DNA of 64,000 nucleotides from Woeseiaceae bacterium (lineage in GTDB: Bacteria > Pseudomonadota > Gammaproteobacteria > Steroidobacterales > Woeseiaceae): positions 1 through 64,000 of the forward strand of contig JANQMR010000026.1 in NCBI GenBank assembly GCA_028279985.1, in the 5' to 3' direction. The position numbers were made by a program, and so were the translations under genes. Below the pieces are notes generated by a model. That model had not been told where the DNA came from. It saw nothing but the letters and a program-made list of their open reading frames with translations, and made no database searches. Shown piece by piece: positions 52,744 through 62,767 of the stretch. The first letter of the stretch is position 1, and each line of letters opens with the position of its first letter.

Positions 52744-53955
52744 GTGACCAAGCGCAACACGTCACCAGTTCCCGCGGTAAAGCCCCTACACATAGGCATT
52801 TCCCTGGTCAAGTCGATCGGCGGTCAGGGCGAATCGGTCCGACACTTCCACGAAGCGCTCGGCGGTGCCGTCGTGTCGTTCACGCATCAAGACAGGATTC
52901 GGCGGGAGGCCTCTTACGTCGCCGACACGATTCAGGTTCCGGTGCCGGACGGCGTGATCGCAAAGCTTGCGATGATACCGTCCCGGTCGGCGCTGGATGC
53001 CGCGGAAACCGCGGCCGGTAAATCCAACCTGCTGGTCGTCAATTCGATGTATCGGTACCACGTCCACTGGGCTTACGGCATGGCCAGGCGTTTGAAGCTT
53101 CCCGTCTGGCTGGTACTGCACGGCGCTCTCGACCCATACGTGTTGTCTTACCGGTCACTGCAGAAGAAAGTCTGGCTCGATGTCTGGGGCAAGGCGTTTC
53201 TGCGGCGGGCGGATCGGGTCATATTCGCCACAGAGCGGGAGCGGGAAAAGGCCGCTCCAGTACACGCAGGCGGTAATACCAGAGTGATCTCCTGGCCCGT
53301 CGAACTGGCCGACATGACAAAGGCGACCGCATCACGCTCGTGGATACGCGAACGGTTCAACCTGCCTCCGGGAAAGCGCATTTTGCTGTTTCTGGGAAGA
53401 TACGAGAGGATGAAACGTCCGCTAGAGACGATACAGGCCTTCGCCGAGGCGCAATGCTCCCATACGTCTTTGCTGCTGGCGGGAATCGAGGAAGGCTATA
53501 GCACCGAACAACTTCGGGAGCACGCACGAGTTTTGGGCGTTGAACACGGCGTCAGGGTCTCCGGCCCCATCTACGACGCCGACAAGGAGCGACTGCTGCT
53601 CGGTGCGGATGGCTTCATATCGCTTTCCTGGCGCGAAAATTTTGGTTATACGACCGCCGAAGCAATGGCGGCTGCGACGCCGGTCATTCTCTCTCCGGGC
53701 AACGATCTGCGATCGGCGATGGACGCTGTCGACTGCGGCTGGATGCTCGACGACTTCAGCCTGGAAACGGCGTCCAGAGCAATTCGGGAGTTCGACGCCG
53801 TCGGGCCGGAGATGCTGAAGTCCAGGGGAGCGGCCGCGCGGCATTGGGCCGAGCACAATCTCGGTTTCGAAACCTTTCGGCACAGGCTGCTGAATGAATG
53901 GCGAAGTTGTTGCGGATCGCACGATGGAACCATTCGAGCGGAAAGAACGACATGA
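52744..53955 (+). CDS. Glycosyltransferase GT4
   Basis: Protein of 403 aa with a GTG start. The N-terminal half has GISLVKSIGGQGESVRHFHEAL; the second half has LFLGRYERMKRPLETIQAFAEA, then FISLSWRENFGYTTAEAMAAATPVIL, the GT4 donor-site run. The ENFGYTTAEAMA segment is typical of WcaC/WfeD-like enzymes. Its TGA overlaps the ATG of the next gene (ATGA, 53952-53955), so they are coupled. A 10-bp palindrome (CTTTCGAAAG, 52563-52572) lies in the 262-bp divergent gap upstream. Confidence 0.85.
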   Translation: MTKRNTSPVPAVKPLHIGISLVKSIGGQGESVRHFHEALGGAVVSFTHQDRIRREASYVADTIQVPVPDGVIAKLAMIPSRSALDAAETAAGKSNLLVVNSMYRYHVHWAYGMARRLKLPVWLVLHGALDPYVLSYRSLQKKVWLDVWGKAFLRRADRVIFATEREREKAAPVHAGGNTRVISWPVELADMTKATASRSWIRERFNLPPGKRILLFLGRYERMKRPLETIQAFAEAQCSHTSLLLAGIEEGYSTEQLREHARVLGVEHGVRVSGPIYDADKERLLLGADGFISLSWRENFGYTTAEAMAAATPVILSPGNDLRSAMDAVDCGWMLDDFSLETASRAIREFDAVGPEMLKSRGAAARHWAEHNLGFETFRHRLLNEWRSCCGSHDGTIRAERTT

Positions 53956-54938
53956 GAGTCTTCGTGACCGGGTCCAGCGGCCTGATCGGCAAATGGACCA
54001 TCGAGCGTCTCCTGTCGGATGGCCACGAAGTGTTGGGTTTCGATTGTCGACCCAACCCGTTCGAAGACCTGTCTGAACACTGCGTCACAGGCGATATCCT
54101 GGACGAAGCTGCCCTGAGAATGCGGCTAAGGAAGTTCGCGCCGGATGCCGTCATTCACCTGGCCGCACGATGTGATCTAGACGGCAAGACGCTCGAAGAC
54201 TACCAGGCAAACATCGAAGGGGTCAGGAACGTCTGCCGGACCGTTTGCGAGACGCCTTCGGTCCAGCGTGCGGTTTATACCTCCTCGCAGCTCGTCTGTC
54301 GCGTCGGACACGTCCCCGAAGGCGAGCGTGAATACTGTCCGGACACGGTCTACGGCCGCAGCAAGGTGTGTACGGAAGAGATCGTGCGTGAAGAAAACGG
54401 CGGCGGCGTAACGTGGTGTATCGCGCGGCCGACCACGGTCTGGGGCCCGTTCATGAGTGAGCACTACCGATCCCTGCTCCGGCATATCCAGAAACGCCGG
54501 TACTTTCATGCGGGGAGCGGCAGACTGCTCAAGTCCTATGCTTATGCTGAAAACATCGCCTTTCAATACAGCCGCCTGCTTCAGGCGCCCGACCACGCCG
54601 TTGCAGGGCGGGTATTCTATCTGGCCGATTACCAACCGCTGTCTTTGCGTGAGTATACGAACCGCCTAGCCGACGCCATGGGCGTCAAACGGCCGCCGAC
54701 TATGCCCCTGCCGGCCGTCCGGGCGATAGCGGCGATCGGCGATCTGCTCAACGCGCTTGGACTGCATTTCCCGCTCAACCGCTTTCGCCTGCGCAACATC
54801 CTGACCGAATATGTATTCGACCTAGAGCAGACCCGGGCCGTCTGCGGGGAGCTGCCGATTTCTTTCGAACAGGGAATCGAAGCGACGGCCCGCTGGTTTC
54901 GGGAATGCAGCGAGTCCCGCGACGACGGTCTGACATGA
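53952..54938 (+). CDS. NAD-dependent sugar epimerase/dehydratase (extended SDR)
   Basis: 328 aa from ATG 53952. Nucleotide-binding motif VTGSSGLIGKW (GxxGxxG) at the start, DAVIHLAARCD, and the YxxxK site in YGRSKVCTEE. RPTTVWGPF is the usual downstream family motif. It acts on a nucleotide sugar, as 4-epimerase, dehydratase or reductase; the specificity cannot be read. The 4-bp overlap with the GT4 gene suggests a sugar made for that transferase. Confidence 0.85.
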   Translation: MRVFVTGSSGLIGKWTIERLLSDGHEVLGFDCRPNPFEDLSEHCVTGDILDEAALRMRLRKFAPDAVIHLAARCDLDGKTLEDYQANIEGVRNVCRTVCETPSVQRAVYTSSQLVCRVGHVPEGEREYCPDTVYGRSKVCTEEIVREENGGGVTWCIARPTTVWGPFMSEHYRSLLRHIQKRRYFHAGSGRLLKSYAYAENIAFQYSRLLQAPDHAVAGRVFYLADYQPLSLREYTNRLADAMGVKRPPTMPLPAVRAIAAIGDLLNALGLHFPLNRFRLRNILTEYVFDLEQTRAVCGELPISFEQGIEATARWFRECSESRDDGLT

Positions 54939-55035
54939 TCGGCCCCCGCGGCGGCGCCCTGCCGTCGGAGTATCGGGAATCATCCGTCTGCCGGTTGCGA
55001 CGGACAGGGTATGCCGACGCAATATGCCCGGATTC

Positions 55036-56307
55036 CTATTGGAACCGCGCAGGCAGTAATCGCGGTGTGACGGCCGACAACGGGACGTCCCCGAACTTCA
55101 GGCGTCTGTAGACATCGTAGTACAACACGAGGAAAAACGGAAAACCGTGGGCGATGTAATTGCCGCCACGAAGCCCGGTCACGATGATCATGCCCAGAAT
55201 CGCGGTGCTGGTGAGCTTTTTCCAGAACACGGGCTCGGAATCCATACGATCGGGAAAGCCGGTCCATAGCAATATCGCCAGGAGATAAAAAGCCGCCGTA
55301 AACGGCAGGCCGAGTTCCGAGATCAGCCTCAGGAACATCGAATTCGCGTCTTTCTCGTTCAGGTTCCTGCCCTGGTTCGCCAGCGCTTCGGGAAGATATT
55401 TGAGGTAGTTGCGCTCGTGCCCACCGAGCCCGGCACCGAAAAGCGGTTGCTCTATCGCCGAATTCAAGCTCACCAGAGAATTCTTGTACAACGTGAGCGA
55501 GCTGAGGTTTACGTCCGTGTCGTCTCTCGTCACGAAGACGGCATAAGTGTCCAGTATTCGCATGTTGATCTGAGGGATAACCGCGAAGATGCCGACCACG
55601 CCCATTGCCAGCACGACCTTGGCGGCAAACGAAGACAGAGACGAACGACGGAAAAGGAAAACCACCAACACCAGGGCCAAAAGAAAAAAGCCGACGCTCG
55701 AGAACGTCAGTATGTACGAGGCTACGATGGCCAGCGACTTGCCGACGGACATACACGGACGTCCCGAAAGGAGGCTGATCAACACCGCGACGACGCTCGG
55801 CGCCATGACAAAGCAGTAATGGGCGGGCTCCGCCGCCAGACCCGATACTCGATGGAAATTCAGGAAGACGTAATCGACTTCCGGCGTCAGGAACGGCAGA
55901 TAGAGCCCGAAGGCCCCTAACACCAGCTCGCTCAAGGCGATTAATGCGAAATAGAAAGACAACTCCAGATAAGTCGGAAACAGCTTCACGGAATCCACGC
56001 CGCTCCCGGCAATCACAACGGTCGCGCTGACAGTGACCAGCGAAATCGCCAGGACCTGGAGCAGGTACGAAGCGATAGGGCCCCGACCCAGCAAGACGCC
56101 GACGGCACCGACGGACAGGACGACGAGCAGCGCCAGGACGACCGGTTTTTGCACCGACGGCGTCCCGCCCGCGAGGGCGGTCATCCCTGCCGCCGCCATC
56201 AGCACGAGAACGCCGAAAAACAGGTTCAAGGTGACGCCAGGTAAGGTATAGCCGTACAGGAATACCGAGAGCACGGCGAGGAAAGCGCCGGCGCTCCGGG
56301 CCGTCAT
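55036..56307 (-). CDS. O-antigen polymerase / ligase-like membrane protein (Wzy family)
   Basis: 423 aa from the ATG at 56307, which overlaps the GT2 stop as ATGA. About ten to twelve hydrophobic helices and a periplasmic loop with RVSGLAAEPAHYCFVMAPS and FGAGLGGHERNYLKYLPE, where the Gly-rich G-x-G-x-G-x-H-E is typical of Wzy polymerases. It probably joins repeat units at the periplasmic membrane face. It is the second Wzy-like gene (first at 5243). The 97-bp gap to the convergent epimerase gene shows no terminator. Confidence 0.85.
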   Translation of the reverse strand: MTARSAGAFLAVLSVFLYGYTLPGVTLNLFFGVLVLMAAAGMTALAGGTPSVQKPVVLALLVVLSVGAVGVLLGRGPIASYLLQVLAISLVTVSATVVIAGSGVDSVKLFPTYLELSFYFALIALSELVLGAFGLYLPFLTPEVDYVFLNFHRVSGLAAEPAHYCFVMAPSVVAVLISLLSGRPCMSVGKSLAIVASYILTFSSVGFFLLALVLVVFLFRRSSLSSFAAKVVLAMGVVGIFAVIPQINMRILDTYAVFVTRDDTDVNLSSLTLYKNSLVSLNSAIEQPLFGAGLGGHERNYLKYLPEALANQGRNLNEKDANSMFLRLISELGLPFTAAFYLLAILLWTGFPDRMDSEPVFWKKLTSTAILGMIIVTGLRGGNYIAHGFPFFLVLYYDVYRRLKFGDVPLSAVTPRLLPARFQ

Positions 56308-57047
56308 CGGGACCTCATCAGGTATGTTCTGATCATGTACTTGATCACTGCAATCGCGTGATCCGTGAAGCACAGGGCGGAATGGCGATGGCCCGCGGCA
56401 AGCTTCATTGCAAGCGTCTCTTCGAGCCCCCTCATTCCGTCGCTGACCCCGCCCACCCGCATGCAGACTGGCGCCACGGGCCAGAAAGCCGTCTTGAGCC
56501 TCTCGCCCCCACGGAGCAACAATTCGTAGTCTCCGCAGATACTGAGCGACTCGTCAAACATCCCGACACGGCTGATGTACTCGAGGGACGTGAAACTGCC
56601 CGGGTGCAAGGTACACATGTACCTCTTGAAAACGCGCCATTCCCACGGCCGTCCTACCTCGCGGATCAGGCGGTCCCGGGAATCGACGAGTCTTACCCGG
56701 CAACTCACGAAATCCAGCCCCTGCTTGTTCTCCATGAAGCCGAGATAGCGGAGAAACTCGGCCGGACGAAGGTAGTCGTCGCTGCCGAGAAACAGAACCC
56801 ATGGGTGAACGCAGTGCGACAATCCCTTGTTCCAGGCATCGTAAACGCCGGAGTCCGGCTCCGAGACGACAACATCCACGATATCCGCGAACGCCTCGGC
56901 GATCTCCAGGGTATCGTCCGTCGATGCACCGTCGATCAGTATCAACCTGCCCCTTGCCCGCCCCGAAACCTGACGCACGCTCTCCAGACATCGGGCGAGC
57001 GTCTCACCGGAATTGTGAGTAGCGACGATGATGTTGAAGGGAATCAT
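56304..57047 (-). CDS. Glycosyltransferase family 2
   Basis: 247 aa from the ATG at 57047. GT-A signature: FNIIVATHNSGETLARCLESV, LILIDGASTDDT and FLGSDDYLRPAEF with the metal-binding DD. WcaA-like single-domain size. A cytoplasmic inverting transferase. It is coupled to the Wzy-like gene by ATGA and lies 35 bp after the GT4 gene upstream. Donor unknown. Confidence 0.88.
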   Translation of the reverse strand: MIPFNIIVATHNSGETLARCLESVRQVSGRARGRLILIDGASTDDTLEIAEAFADIVDVVVSEPDSGVYDAWNKGLSHCVHPWVLFLGSDDYLRPAEFLRYLGFMENKQGLDFVSCRVRLVDSRDRLIREVGRPWEWRVFKRYMCTLHPGSFTSLEYISRVGMFDESLSICGDYELLLRGGERLKTAFWPVAPVCMRVGGVSDGMRGLEETLAMKLAAGHRHSALCFTDHAIAVIKYMIRTYLMRSR

Positions 57048-57082
57048 CGGCGACCGGGCGGTTTTCGGCTGAAGCGGCCCAA

Positions 57083-58330
57083 TCAGCCACTCTCCCCATC
57101 GAGCGTGTACCGGTAGAGATCGTGGTATTGCCGCGCAATCACCCGGGTATCGAACCGTTGCTGTGCACGCAAACGTGCATTTCGGCACATCTCCGCATAG
57201 CTGTCAGCCGGTTGATCGAGCACCCACCGTATTCCGTTCGCGAGATCGGAAGGCTCGAAGGGCACGGCCTTGTATCCGGTGACGCGATGTTCGACGATGT
57301 CTTTCGGTCCGGTCGCATCGAAACAAACGACCGGCGTGGCGCAGGACATCGCCTCGGCCAGCGTCTTGCCGAAAGCATCCATTCGCGACGGCGCCACGAA
57401 CACGTCGGCCGCGCTGTATGCCTGACGTAGATCGGCGGCATCCGACAGATAACCCAGACTCGTCATCCGAATCCCGGGAACCTCGGAAACTCCGTCCGAT
57501 CTGCCGAAGGAAACGACATGCAGTTCGCCGCGTATCGTCGTCAGTCGCGGAAGCGCCTCGAGGAACAGTTCGAATCCCTTGTAGAAAGCCGAGATGTTCT
57601 GAGCGCCTATCAGTACGATTCTGTCGGTGTCCTTCAGTCCTAACGCCTGCCGGGCAAGGCGCTTCTCGACAGGCGAGAACAGCTCGGTATCGACGTTGTT
57701 ACTGATCGTGGTCACGCTGGCCTTACGAAACATCACGGAACGTTTTGCACAGTCCGACAGCCAGTGACTGATACCGACGATTCGGGTGTTCGTCGGCAGC
57801 GATCTCTGCTTGTTTCGCAATACCAGCCGCGTCAGATCGTGCTCGCGTTTGCTGCCGAGTTGCGGACAGCGTCCGCAGCCCGCCTGGAAGCGTTCGCAGT
57901 CGAGAGAATAGTGGCAGCCGCCGGTAAACGGCCACATGTCACGCAAGGTCCAGACCACCGGCTTGTCGATTCTGCGTAGCGCTCCGACGCTGACCAGGCC
58001 GTTCACCCAGTGCAAGTGTATCAGGTCGGCAGACCTGTAGGCCGGGTGTCGGGTGAAGTCGATACCGTCGAGGCCTGTATTGAATATCAGGCGCCGTCGG
58101 CCGCGATAGAGGCCGACCGGCGCACCGGCGATTCTTCTCGAGATTGCAAGCCTCAGCTTGTGGATCCCGGAGTCGGCGAGAGACATCACCGAAGGATCTT
58201 CGAGATCGCCCTTGTCGTTTGTGAGCACTACCGAGTCGATACCGATACCGCGTAAGGCCTGGTGCAGCCAATACGCGCCGAGGGTGGCGCCGCCCCGCAG
58301 GTCCCAGGTCAAGAGATGGAGTACTTTCAT
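57083..58330 (-). CDS. Glycosyltransferase GT4 (WcaC-like, colanic-acid type)
   Basis: Protein of 415 aa. The block VWTLRDMWPFTGGCHYSLDC and the following Cys-rich RFQAGCGRCPQLG near residues 135-170 are the hallmark of WcaC-like transferases. TTISNNVDTELFSP and VFVAPSRMDAFGKTLAEAMSCATPVV form the donor site. Its WcaC likeness, together with Gmd and Fcl just upstream, fits addition to or from a fucose-containing unit. It is 45 bp after fcl. Confidence 0.88.
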   Translation of the reverse strand: MKVLHLLTWDLRGGATLGAYWLHQALRGIGIDSVVLTNDKGDLEDPSVMSLADSGIHKLRLAISRRIAGAPVGLYRGRRRLIFNTGLDGIDFTRHPAYRSADLIHLHWVNGLVSVGALRRIDKPVVWTLRDMWPFTGGCHYSLDCERFQAGCGRCPQLGSKREHDLTRLVLRNKQRSLPTNTRIVGISHWLSDCAKRSVMFRKASVTTISNNVDTELFSPVEKRLARQALGLKDTDRIVLIGAQNISAFYKGFELFLEALPRLTTIRGELHVVSFGRSDGVSEVPGIRMTSLGYLSDAADLRQAYSAADVFVAPSRMDAFGKTLAEAMSCATPVVCFDATGPKDIVEHRVTGYKAVPFEPSDLANGIRWVLDQPADSYAEMCRNARLRAQQRFDTRVIARQYHDLYRYTLDGESG

Positions 58331-58375
58331 TCACCCTCGCGAGCCAGGGAACGTGTGCCTGCGGCGGGTGTCGCG

Positions 58376-59368
58376 CTAGGATTTGGCATGACCAGACCGA
58401 CTCCGGAGATAGGCCGCGTACGCCAGACGAAGTCCCTCCTCGAGGTGGATACGCGGCCGCCATCCCGTCGACCTGAGGCGCGTACTATCGAGGAGCTTTC
58501 GCGGCGTACCGTCGGGCCGGCTCGTATCGAAAAGGACTTCCCCGTCGAAACCGACGACGCGGGCAACGAGCTCGGCCAGGCGGCGAATACTGATCTCTTC
58601 GCCGGAACCGACGTTGACGTGACTCAGCATCGGCTGTGTGTGCATCTCATATTCCACCTTCGGCAGTTCCATGACGTGTACGCAGGCTGCGGCCATGTCG
58701 TCGACATACAGAAACTCGCGGCGCGGCTCCCCCGTCCCCCAGGAGACGACTTCCGGTGCGGACGCCAGTTTGGCATCGTGAAATCGTCGGATGAGCCCTG
58801 GAATCACGTGGCTGTTCTCGGGGTGATAGTTGTCGCCAGGGCCGTACAGGTTGGTCGGCATCACGCTGCGATAGTCGACATGATGGCTGTCTCCGAATTG
58901 CCGGTTGTAACTCTCGCAGAGCTTGAGCCCCGCAATCTTGGCGATCGCGTACGGCTCGTTCGTCGGCTCCAGCGGGCCGGCCAGAAGCGCGTCCTCGCGC
59001 ATCGGTTGTGTCGCGAGCTTGGGGTAGATACAACTCGAGCCCAGAAACAGCAGCTTTCGAACACCGCTCCGGTACGCGGCGTCGATGACGTTGGCCTCGA
59101 TCATCAGGTTGTCGTAGATGAACTCGGCCGGCCGCGTGTTGTTGGCATGGATGCCGCCGACCCGGGCTGCGGCAAGATAAACTTCGTCGATGGTTTCCGA
59201 CGAAAAAAAAGCCGCCACCGCCGCCTGATCCCTGAGATCGACCTCGGCGCGGGTACGGGTGACGATACGTTCTCCGGACCGGCCTCGCTCCTTCAGCCGC
59301 CGAAGGATCGCTGAACCGACCATGCCCTGATGGCCGGCGACGAACACCGTGACCGTTTCGCTACTCAT
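58376..59368 (-). CDS. fcl: GDP-L-fucose synthase
   Basis: Protein of 330 aa. NADP motif GHQGMVGSA at residues 12-20, [14 protein letters not shown] with the catalytic Ser, and the YxxxK pair in [36 protein letters not shown] is a strong family signature. It epimerises and reduces GDP-4-keto-6-deoxymannose to GDP-L-fucose, following Gmd encoded 45 bp upstream. Start ATG at 59368 in repeat-rich DNA. Confidence 0.95.
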   Translation of the reverse strand: MSSETVTVFVAGHQGMVGSAILRRLKERGRSGERIVTRTRAEVDLRDQAAVAAFFSSETIDEVYLAAARVGGIHANNTRPAEFIYDNLMIEANVIDAAYRSGVRKLLFLGSSCIYPKLATQPMREDALLAGPLEPTNEPYAIAKIAGLKLCESYNRQFGDSHHVDYRSVMPTNLYGPGDNYHPENSHVIPGLIRRFHDAKLASAPEVVSWGTGEPRREFLYVDDMAAACVHVMELPKVEYEMHTQPMLSHVNVGSGEEISIRRLAELVARVVGFDGEVLFDTSRPDGTPRKLLDSTRLRSTGWRPRIHLEEGLRLAYAAYLRSRSGHAKS

Positions 59369-59378
59369 GGTTTACGAC

Positions 59379-59417
59379 TCATAGCTCACCACTTACGGCT
59401 CACAACTTGTGGCTCAC
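59379..59417. repeat. 14-bp tandem repeat between gmd and fcl
   Basis: Units TCATAGCTCAC (59379-59389), TTACGGCTCAC (59393-59403) and TTGTGGCTCAC (59407-59417), period 14. The last unit contains the gmd stop codon. Confidence 0.85.
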
Positions 59418-60493
59418 TCGTGGTAGCGGTAGGCCGGATAGCCGTGTTTTTCGACGACCTCATCGCGCTCGGCGGACTTCAGGTCTTCGCGTACCATCTC
59501 CGCGACCAGTTCCTCGAAGGAGGTTTTGGGTTGCCAGTTGAGCTTTGCCCTGGCTTTGGACGCGTCACCGAGCAAGGTATCGACCTCGGTAGGCCGGAAG
59601 TAACGCGGATCGACGCGGACGATCACCCGGTCTCCGTAAGACCCGACCTCGTCCGCCGCTTCGCCGCGCCATTGCATGCTCATGCCCAGTTCCCCGGCTG
59701 CCGCTTCGACGAATTCCCGTACGCTGTGCTGTATGCCCGAGGCGATCACAAAATCCTCGGGCCTGTCCTGCTGCAGCATCAACCATTGCATCTCGACGTA
59801 GTCCCGGGCATGGCCCCAGTCTCGCTTCGCGTCCAGATTGCCGAGATACAGGCAGTCCTGCAGGCCGAGCTTGATGCGAGCCAGCGCGCGGGTGATCTTG
59901 CGCGTGACGAAGGTTTCGCCGCGCGCCGGCGATTCGTGGTTGAACAGGATGCCGTTGCAGGCGTAGATACCGTAAGCCTCGCGGTAGTTCACGGTGATCC
60001 AGTGCGCGTAGAGCTTGGCAACCGCGTATGGGCTCCGCGGGTAAAACGGCGTCGTTTCCTTTTGCGGCGTTTCCTGGACCAGACCGTACAGCTCAGACGT
60101 AGAAGCCTGATAATAACGGGCTTTTTGCTCCAAACCCAGGATTCGGATGGCTTCGAGCACACGCAGCGCGCCGAGTGCGTCCGAGTTGGCCGTGTACTCC
60201 GGCTCCTCGAAACTGACCGCAACGTGGCTCTGGGCGGCGAGATTGTAAATCTCGTCCGGCTGCACCTGCTGAATGATGCGGACCAGGCTGGAGCTGTCCG
60301 TCATGTCACCATGGTGCAGGATGAAACGCCGATCTTCCTCATGCGGATCCTGGTACAGGTGGTCGATACGATCGGTATTGAACAGCGACGTACGCCGCTT
60401 GATCCCATGAACCTCGTATCCCTTGCCCAACAGAAACTCGGCCAGATACGACCCGTCCTGTCCCGTAACGCCGGTGACCAGTGCTTTTTTCAA
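59414..60493 (-). CDS. gmd: GDP-mannose 4,6-dehydratase
   Basis: Protein of 359 aa. [15 protein letters not shown] at the start, the catalytic region STSELYG, and [10 protein letters not shown] with the Tyr-x3-Lys pair. [17 protein letters not shown] is a strong Gmd signature. It converts GDP-mannose (from manB and manC) to GDP-4-keto-6-deoxymannose. The TTG start is well supported: GGAGGG stands 8 nt upstream. First step to GDP-fucose with fcl. Confidence 0.96.
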   Translation of the reverse strand: MKKALVTGVTGQDGSYLAEFLLGKGYEVHGIKRRTSLFNTDRIDHLYQDPHEEDRRFILHHGDMTDSSSLVRIIQQVQPDEIYNLAAQSHVAVSFEEPEYTANSDALGALRVLEAIRILGLEQKARYYQASTSELYGLVQETPQKETTPFYPRSPYAVAKLYAHWITVNYREAYGIYACNGILFNHESPARGETFVTRKITRALARIKLGLQDCLYLGNLDAKRDWGHARDYVEMQWLMLQQDRPEDFVIASGIQHSVREFVEAAAGELGMSMQWRGEAADEVGSYGDRVIVRVDPRYFRPTEVDTLLGDASKARAKLNWQPKTSFEELVAEMVREDLKSAERDEVVEKHGYPAYRYHE

Positions 60494-60521
60494 TCCGAAG
60501 CCCTCCGTTGACGTCGGCGCA

Positions 60522-61676
60522 TTATGCCCGGCCGTCGCGGATCACGGAATGCACTTCGCGCCACATCTGTTCGCTCCGCTGCTCGAGACCGGCCGCCTTG
60601 TCGCGAAGCTGAATCGCAAGATGCCGGGCCGCCTCAGCGTCGGTGAGCCGGTTCACCATCGAATCGATGTGGCCGTCGTCGGCTTCGACCGGCAGCACAC
60701 CTTCCGGAAAGCCGTAGTCCTCGAATAGCTGACCATATTTGTGGCTCCACCCGCTGGCAAGCGCGGGCACACCCTGGCTGAGCGCACTGACCAGCGCGTG
60801 AAACCGGCTCGCGACTACGGCGCGGCAGGCACCGATAATGCCTTTGATCTTCAACGGGTCAACCTCGCTAAGAACCGGAATGCCGCCGCAGGACTCGGCG
60901 ATACGTTGCGCAAGCTGCCGGTCGCCGGCGCCTTCATGCACCAGCAGGAAAGGCTGTATCCCGGACTCCATTAGTCGCTGGGTACATCGACGCAGGAAAG
61001 ACACATAGCGAAGCCCCTGGCTGTCACCGGTCTTGTCGAGCATGCGGACGTTCGGCACGATGGCCGCAGCGTATTCATACGGATCGAACCAGTCCGGCAG
61101 CACGCCGGCAATGAGGTTCGTGAAATCCGGGAACCGGCGAATGTAGTCACGCTCACCCGCCACGTCGATCAGGTGCCCGTATGACACGGCATCCCGCGGC
61201 ATCACCAGATCGGCGTCATTGACGATCTGTCGCATCGCGCGACGCAGCTTGCGGCCGGTAAACGGGCCAAAAGCCTGCGGCAACAGTATCAGCCTGGTAC
61301 CGCGACGCCGCCACCGGCGCGCTGCGCGCGCCAGCGCAGCGGTACTCGCCTCCCCCCATTGATCGCCGTGCGCGAAGCCCGAGGCGTCGATCACGACGTC
61401 GATTTCGCGGTCCAACACCAAACCGTAACGCCGGCGCAGGCGCCGCGGCACGAACGCCGCTGCCCGGCCGAACTCGATACCGAATCGTATCAGCGACGAT
61501 TTTGGATACATCCCCAGCGCGGTCAACCGATCGAAAGCTTGTGACCCGTCAGGTGCGCTGGGAACCATCGAAAACGCCGCGTCGGGATAGGCGCGCCGCA
61601 GCTCGGCAAGTGTCGCAAGCAGCATCAGCTCCGCGCCCTTGTTCACGAAACCTGCGCCGCGGATTTCGATCGTCAT
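60522..61676 (-). CDS. Polysaccharide pyruvyl transferase family protein
   Basis: Protein of 384 aa. The N-terminus [22 protein letters not shown], the block [10 protein letters not shown] near 95 and the C-terminal [30 protein letters not shown] match the CsaB/WcaK-type family, which adds a ketal pyruvate from PEP to sugars. A pyruvate ketal adds negative charge. Some members act in other ways. It is coupled to the nitroreductase-like gene upstream by a 4-bp overlap (61673-61676). Confidence 0.9.
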   Translation of the reverse strand: MTIEIRGAGFVNKGAELMLLATLAELRRAYPDAAFSMVPSAPDGSQAFDRLTALGMYPKSSLIRFGIEFGRAAAFVPRRLRRRYGLVLDREIDVVIDASGFAHGDQWGEASTAALARAARRWRRRGTRLILLPQAFGPFTGRKLRRAMRQIVNDADLVMPRDAVSYGHLIDVAGERDYIRRFPDFTNLIAGVLPDWFDPYEYAAAIVPNVRMLDKTGDSQGLRYVSFLRRCTQRLMESGIQPFLLVHEGAGDRQLAQRIAESCGGIPVLSEVDPLKIKGIIGACRAVVASRFHALVSALSQGVPALASGWSHKYGQLFEDYGFPEGVLPVEADDGHIDSMVNRLTDAEAARHLAIQLRDKAAGLEQRSEQMWREVHSVIRDGRA

Positions 61677-62761
61677 TTCGGCGGGAACTCGTCGACCAGC
61701 ATGTCGCTTCGTTTCTTCTGCGAGTACGGAACGCCGCTGGCCGGATCGCCGTAGCCGATGGCAATCAGCATGATTACCCGCTCGTGCAGCGGCAGCTTCA
61801 AAATCTTGCGAATCCGCTTTTCGGCCTCGTCAACGTCGGGCCAGTTGATCGGACAGGTCGCAAGCCCCAGCGTCTCCGCGGCCAGCATGAGCTGCATCGA
61901 AGCGAGCGCTGCATCGATGTAAATCAGGTGCCGATCGCGCTCTAGCGGGTATGCGGAGAGATTACCGACGACGACGACAATCGCCGGAAACTGATGCGAA
62001 AAACCGGCCGTGCCCCCCGCACACTGGGCGATCCGGCTGGCCGACGCGGGCTCGGTCGTCACAATAAACCGAAACGGTTGGCGGTTACAGGCCGACGGCG
62101 CCTGTGCAGCAGCGTCGACCGCGGACCGCAACAGCTCGGCAGAAACCGTTTTGTCGAGATACCAGCGAACCGACCTCCGCCGCACGAACAGGCCGAACAA
62201 GTCCTCGAACGAAATCGCCGATGCCGGGCTCTCGGAGCGAGGATAGGGCTTCGATTTTGTCCGACGCTCGCCCTCGGCCGGCACCGCATCGCCCCTCGCG
62301 CCGGTGTAATACACATTCCGCGCCTGCCGGATCACCGGTGTGTCGGAGACGACCTCGAAGTATTCGTCGAGTACGTCGCCCGCCCATGTCAGCTCCTCGT
62401 CCGAATGCGTTCCGGTGCTGCGCGCGCGGTTGAACGCGTGCACGGTTTCCAGAATGAATCCTTCCGCGAATACGGGCCGCCGCGGCTTCATGATCAGGCC
62501 TTTCTCGACGCGGTGTGTGTTGCGCCGCAGCAAAGGCGAGCTCCGCCCGCCGTGCCCGGAATTCTCGTAGTAGCGTATGCGTCCCTCGAGCACGGCAAGG
62601 TGCTCCCGGCGAAAACGCCTTGAGCACAGCCAGTAGTAAAGACTCGCAAGAAAACCGTTGCTCGCGAAGAATCTCAGGACCGCCAGTCGTGCGGCGGTAC
62701 GGAATCGACGAAGCCGGGCTTTGAGAGGGGCCGGCAGCCTGGCCTTGATCCAAGCAATCAT
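61673..62761 (-). CDS. Nitroreductase-family protein with a long N-terminal extension
   Basis: Protein of 362 aa, about 170 longer at the front than a usual nitroreductase. The FMN-binding domain begins near 190 with RRRSVRWYLDK and APSACNRQPFRFIV, then ATCPINWPD and the IAIGYGDP end motif. The N-terminal part has a hydrophobic patch (about 27-47) and a basic section (RNTHRVEKGLIMKPRRP). Nitroreductase-fold enzymes reduce diverse substrates; those paired with pyruvyl transferases in polysaccharide clusters are not well characterised. A redox step on the polymer or carrier is only inference. Confidence 0.85.
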   Translation of the reverse strand: MIAWIKARLPAPLKARLRRFRTAARLAVLRFFASNGFLASLYYWLCSRRFRREHLAVLEGRIRYYENSGHGGRSSPLLRRNTHRVEKGLIMKPRRPVFAEGFILETVHAFNRARSTGTHSDEELTWAGDVLDEYFEVVSDTPVIRQARNVYYTGARGDAVPAEGERRTKSKPYPRSESPASAISFEDLFGLFVRRRSVRWYLDKTVSAELLRSAVDAAAQAPSACNRQPFRFIVTTEPASASRIAQCAGGTAGFSHQFPAIVVVVGNLSAYPLERDRHLIYIDAALASMQLMLAAETLGLATCPINWPDVDEAEKRIRKILKLPLHERVIMLIAIGYGDPASGVPYSQKKRSDMLVDEFPPK

Positions 62762-62767
62762 TCGGGA

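Noticed and set aside
54939-55035. Terminator between convergent genes (CCGTC/GACGG stem)
   Set aside because: The stem is only 5 bp with a long loop and no T-run follows on either strand.
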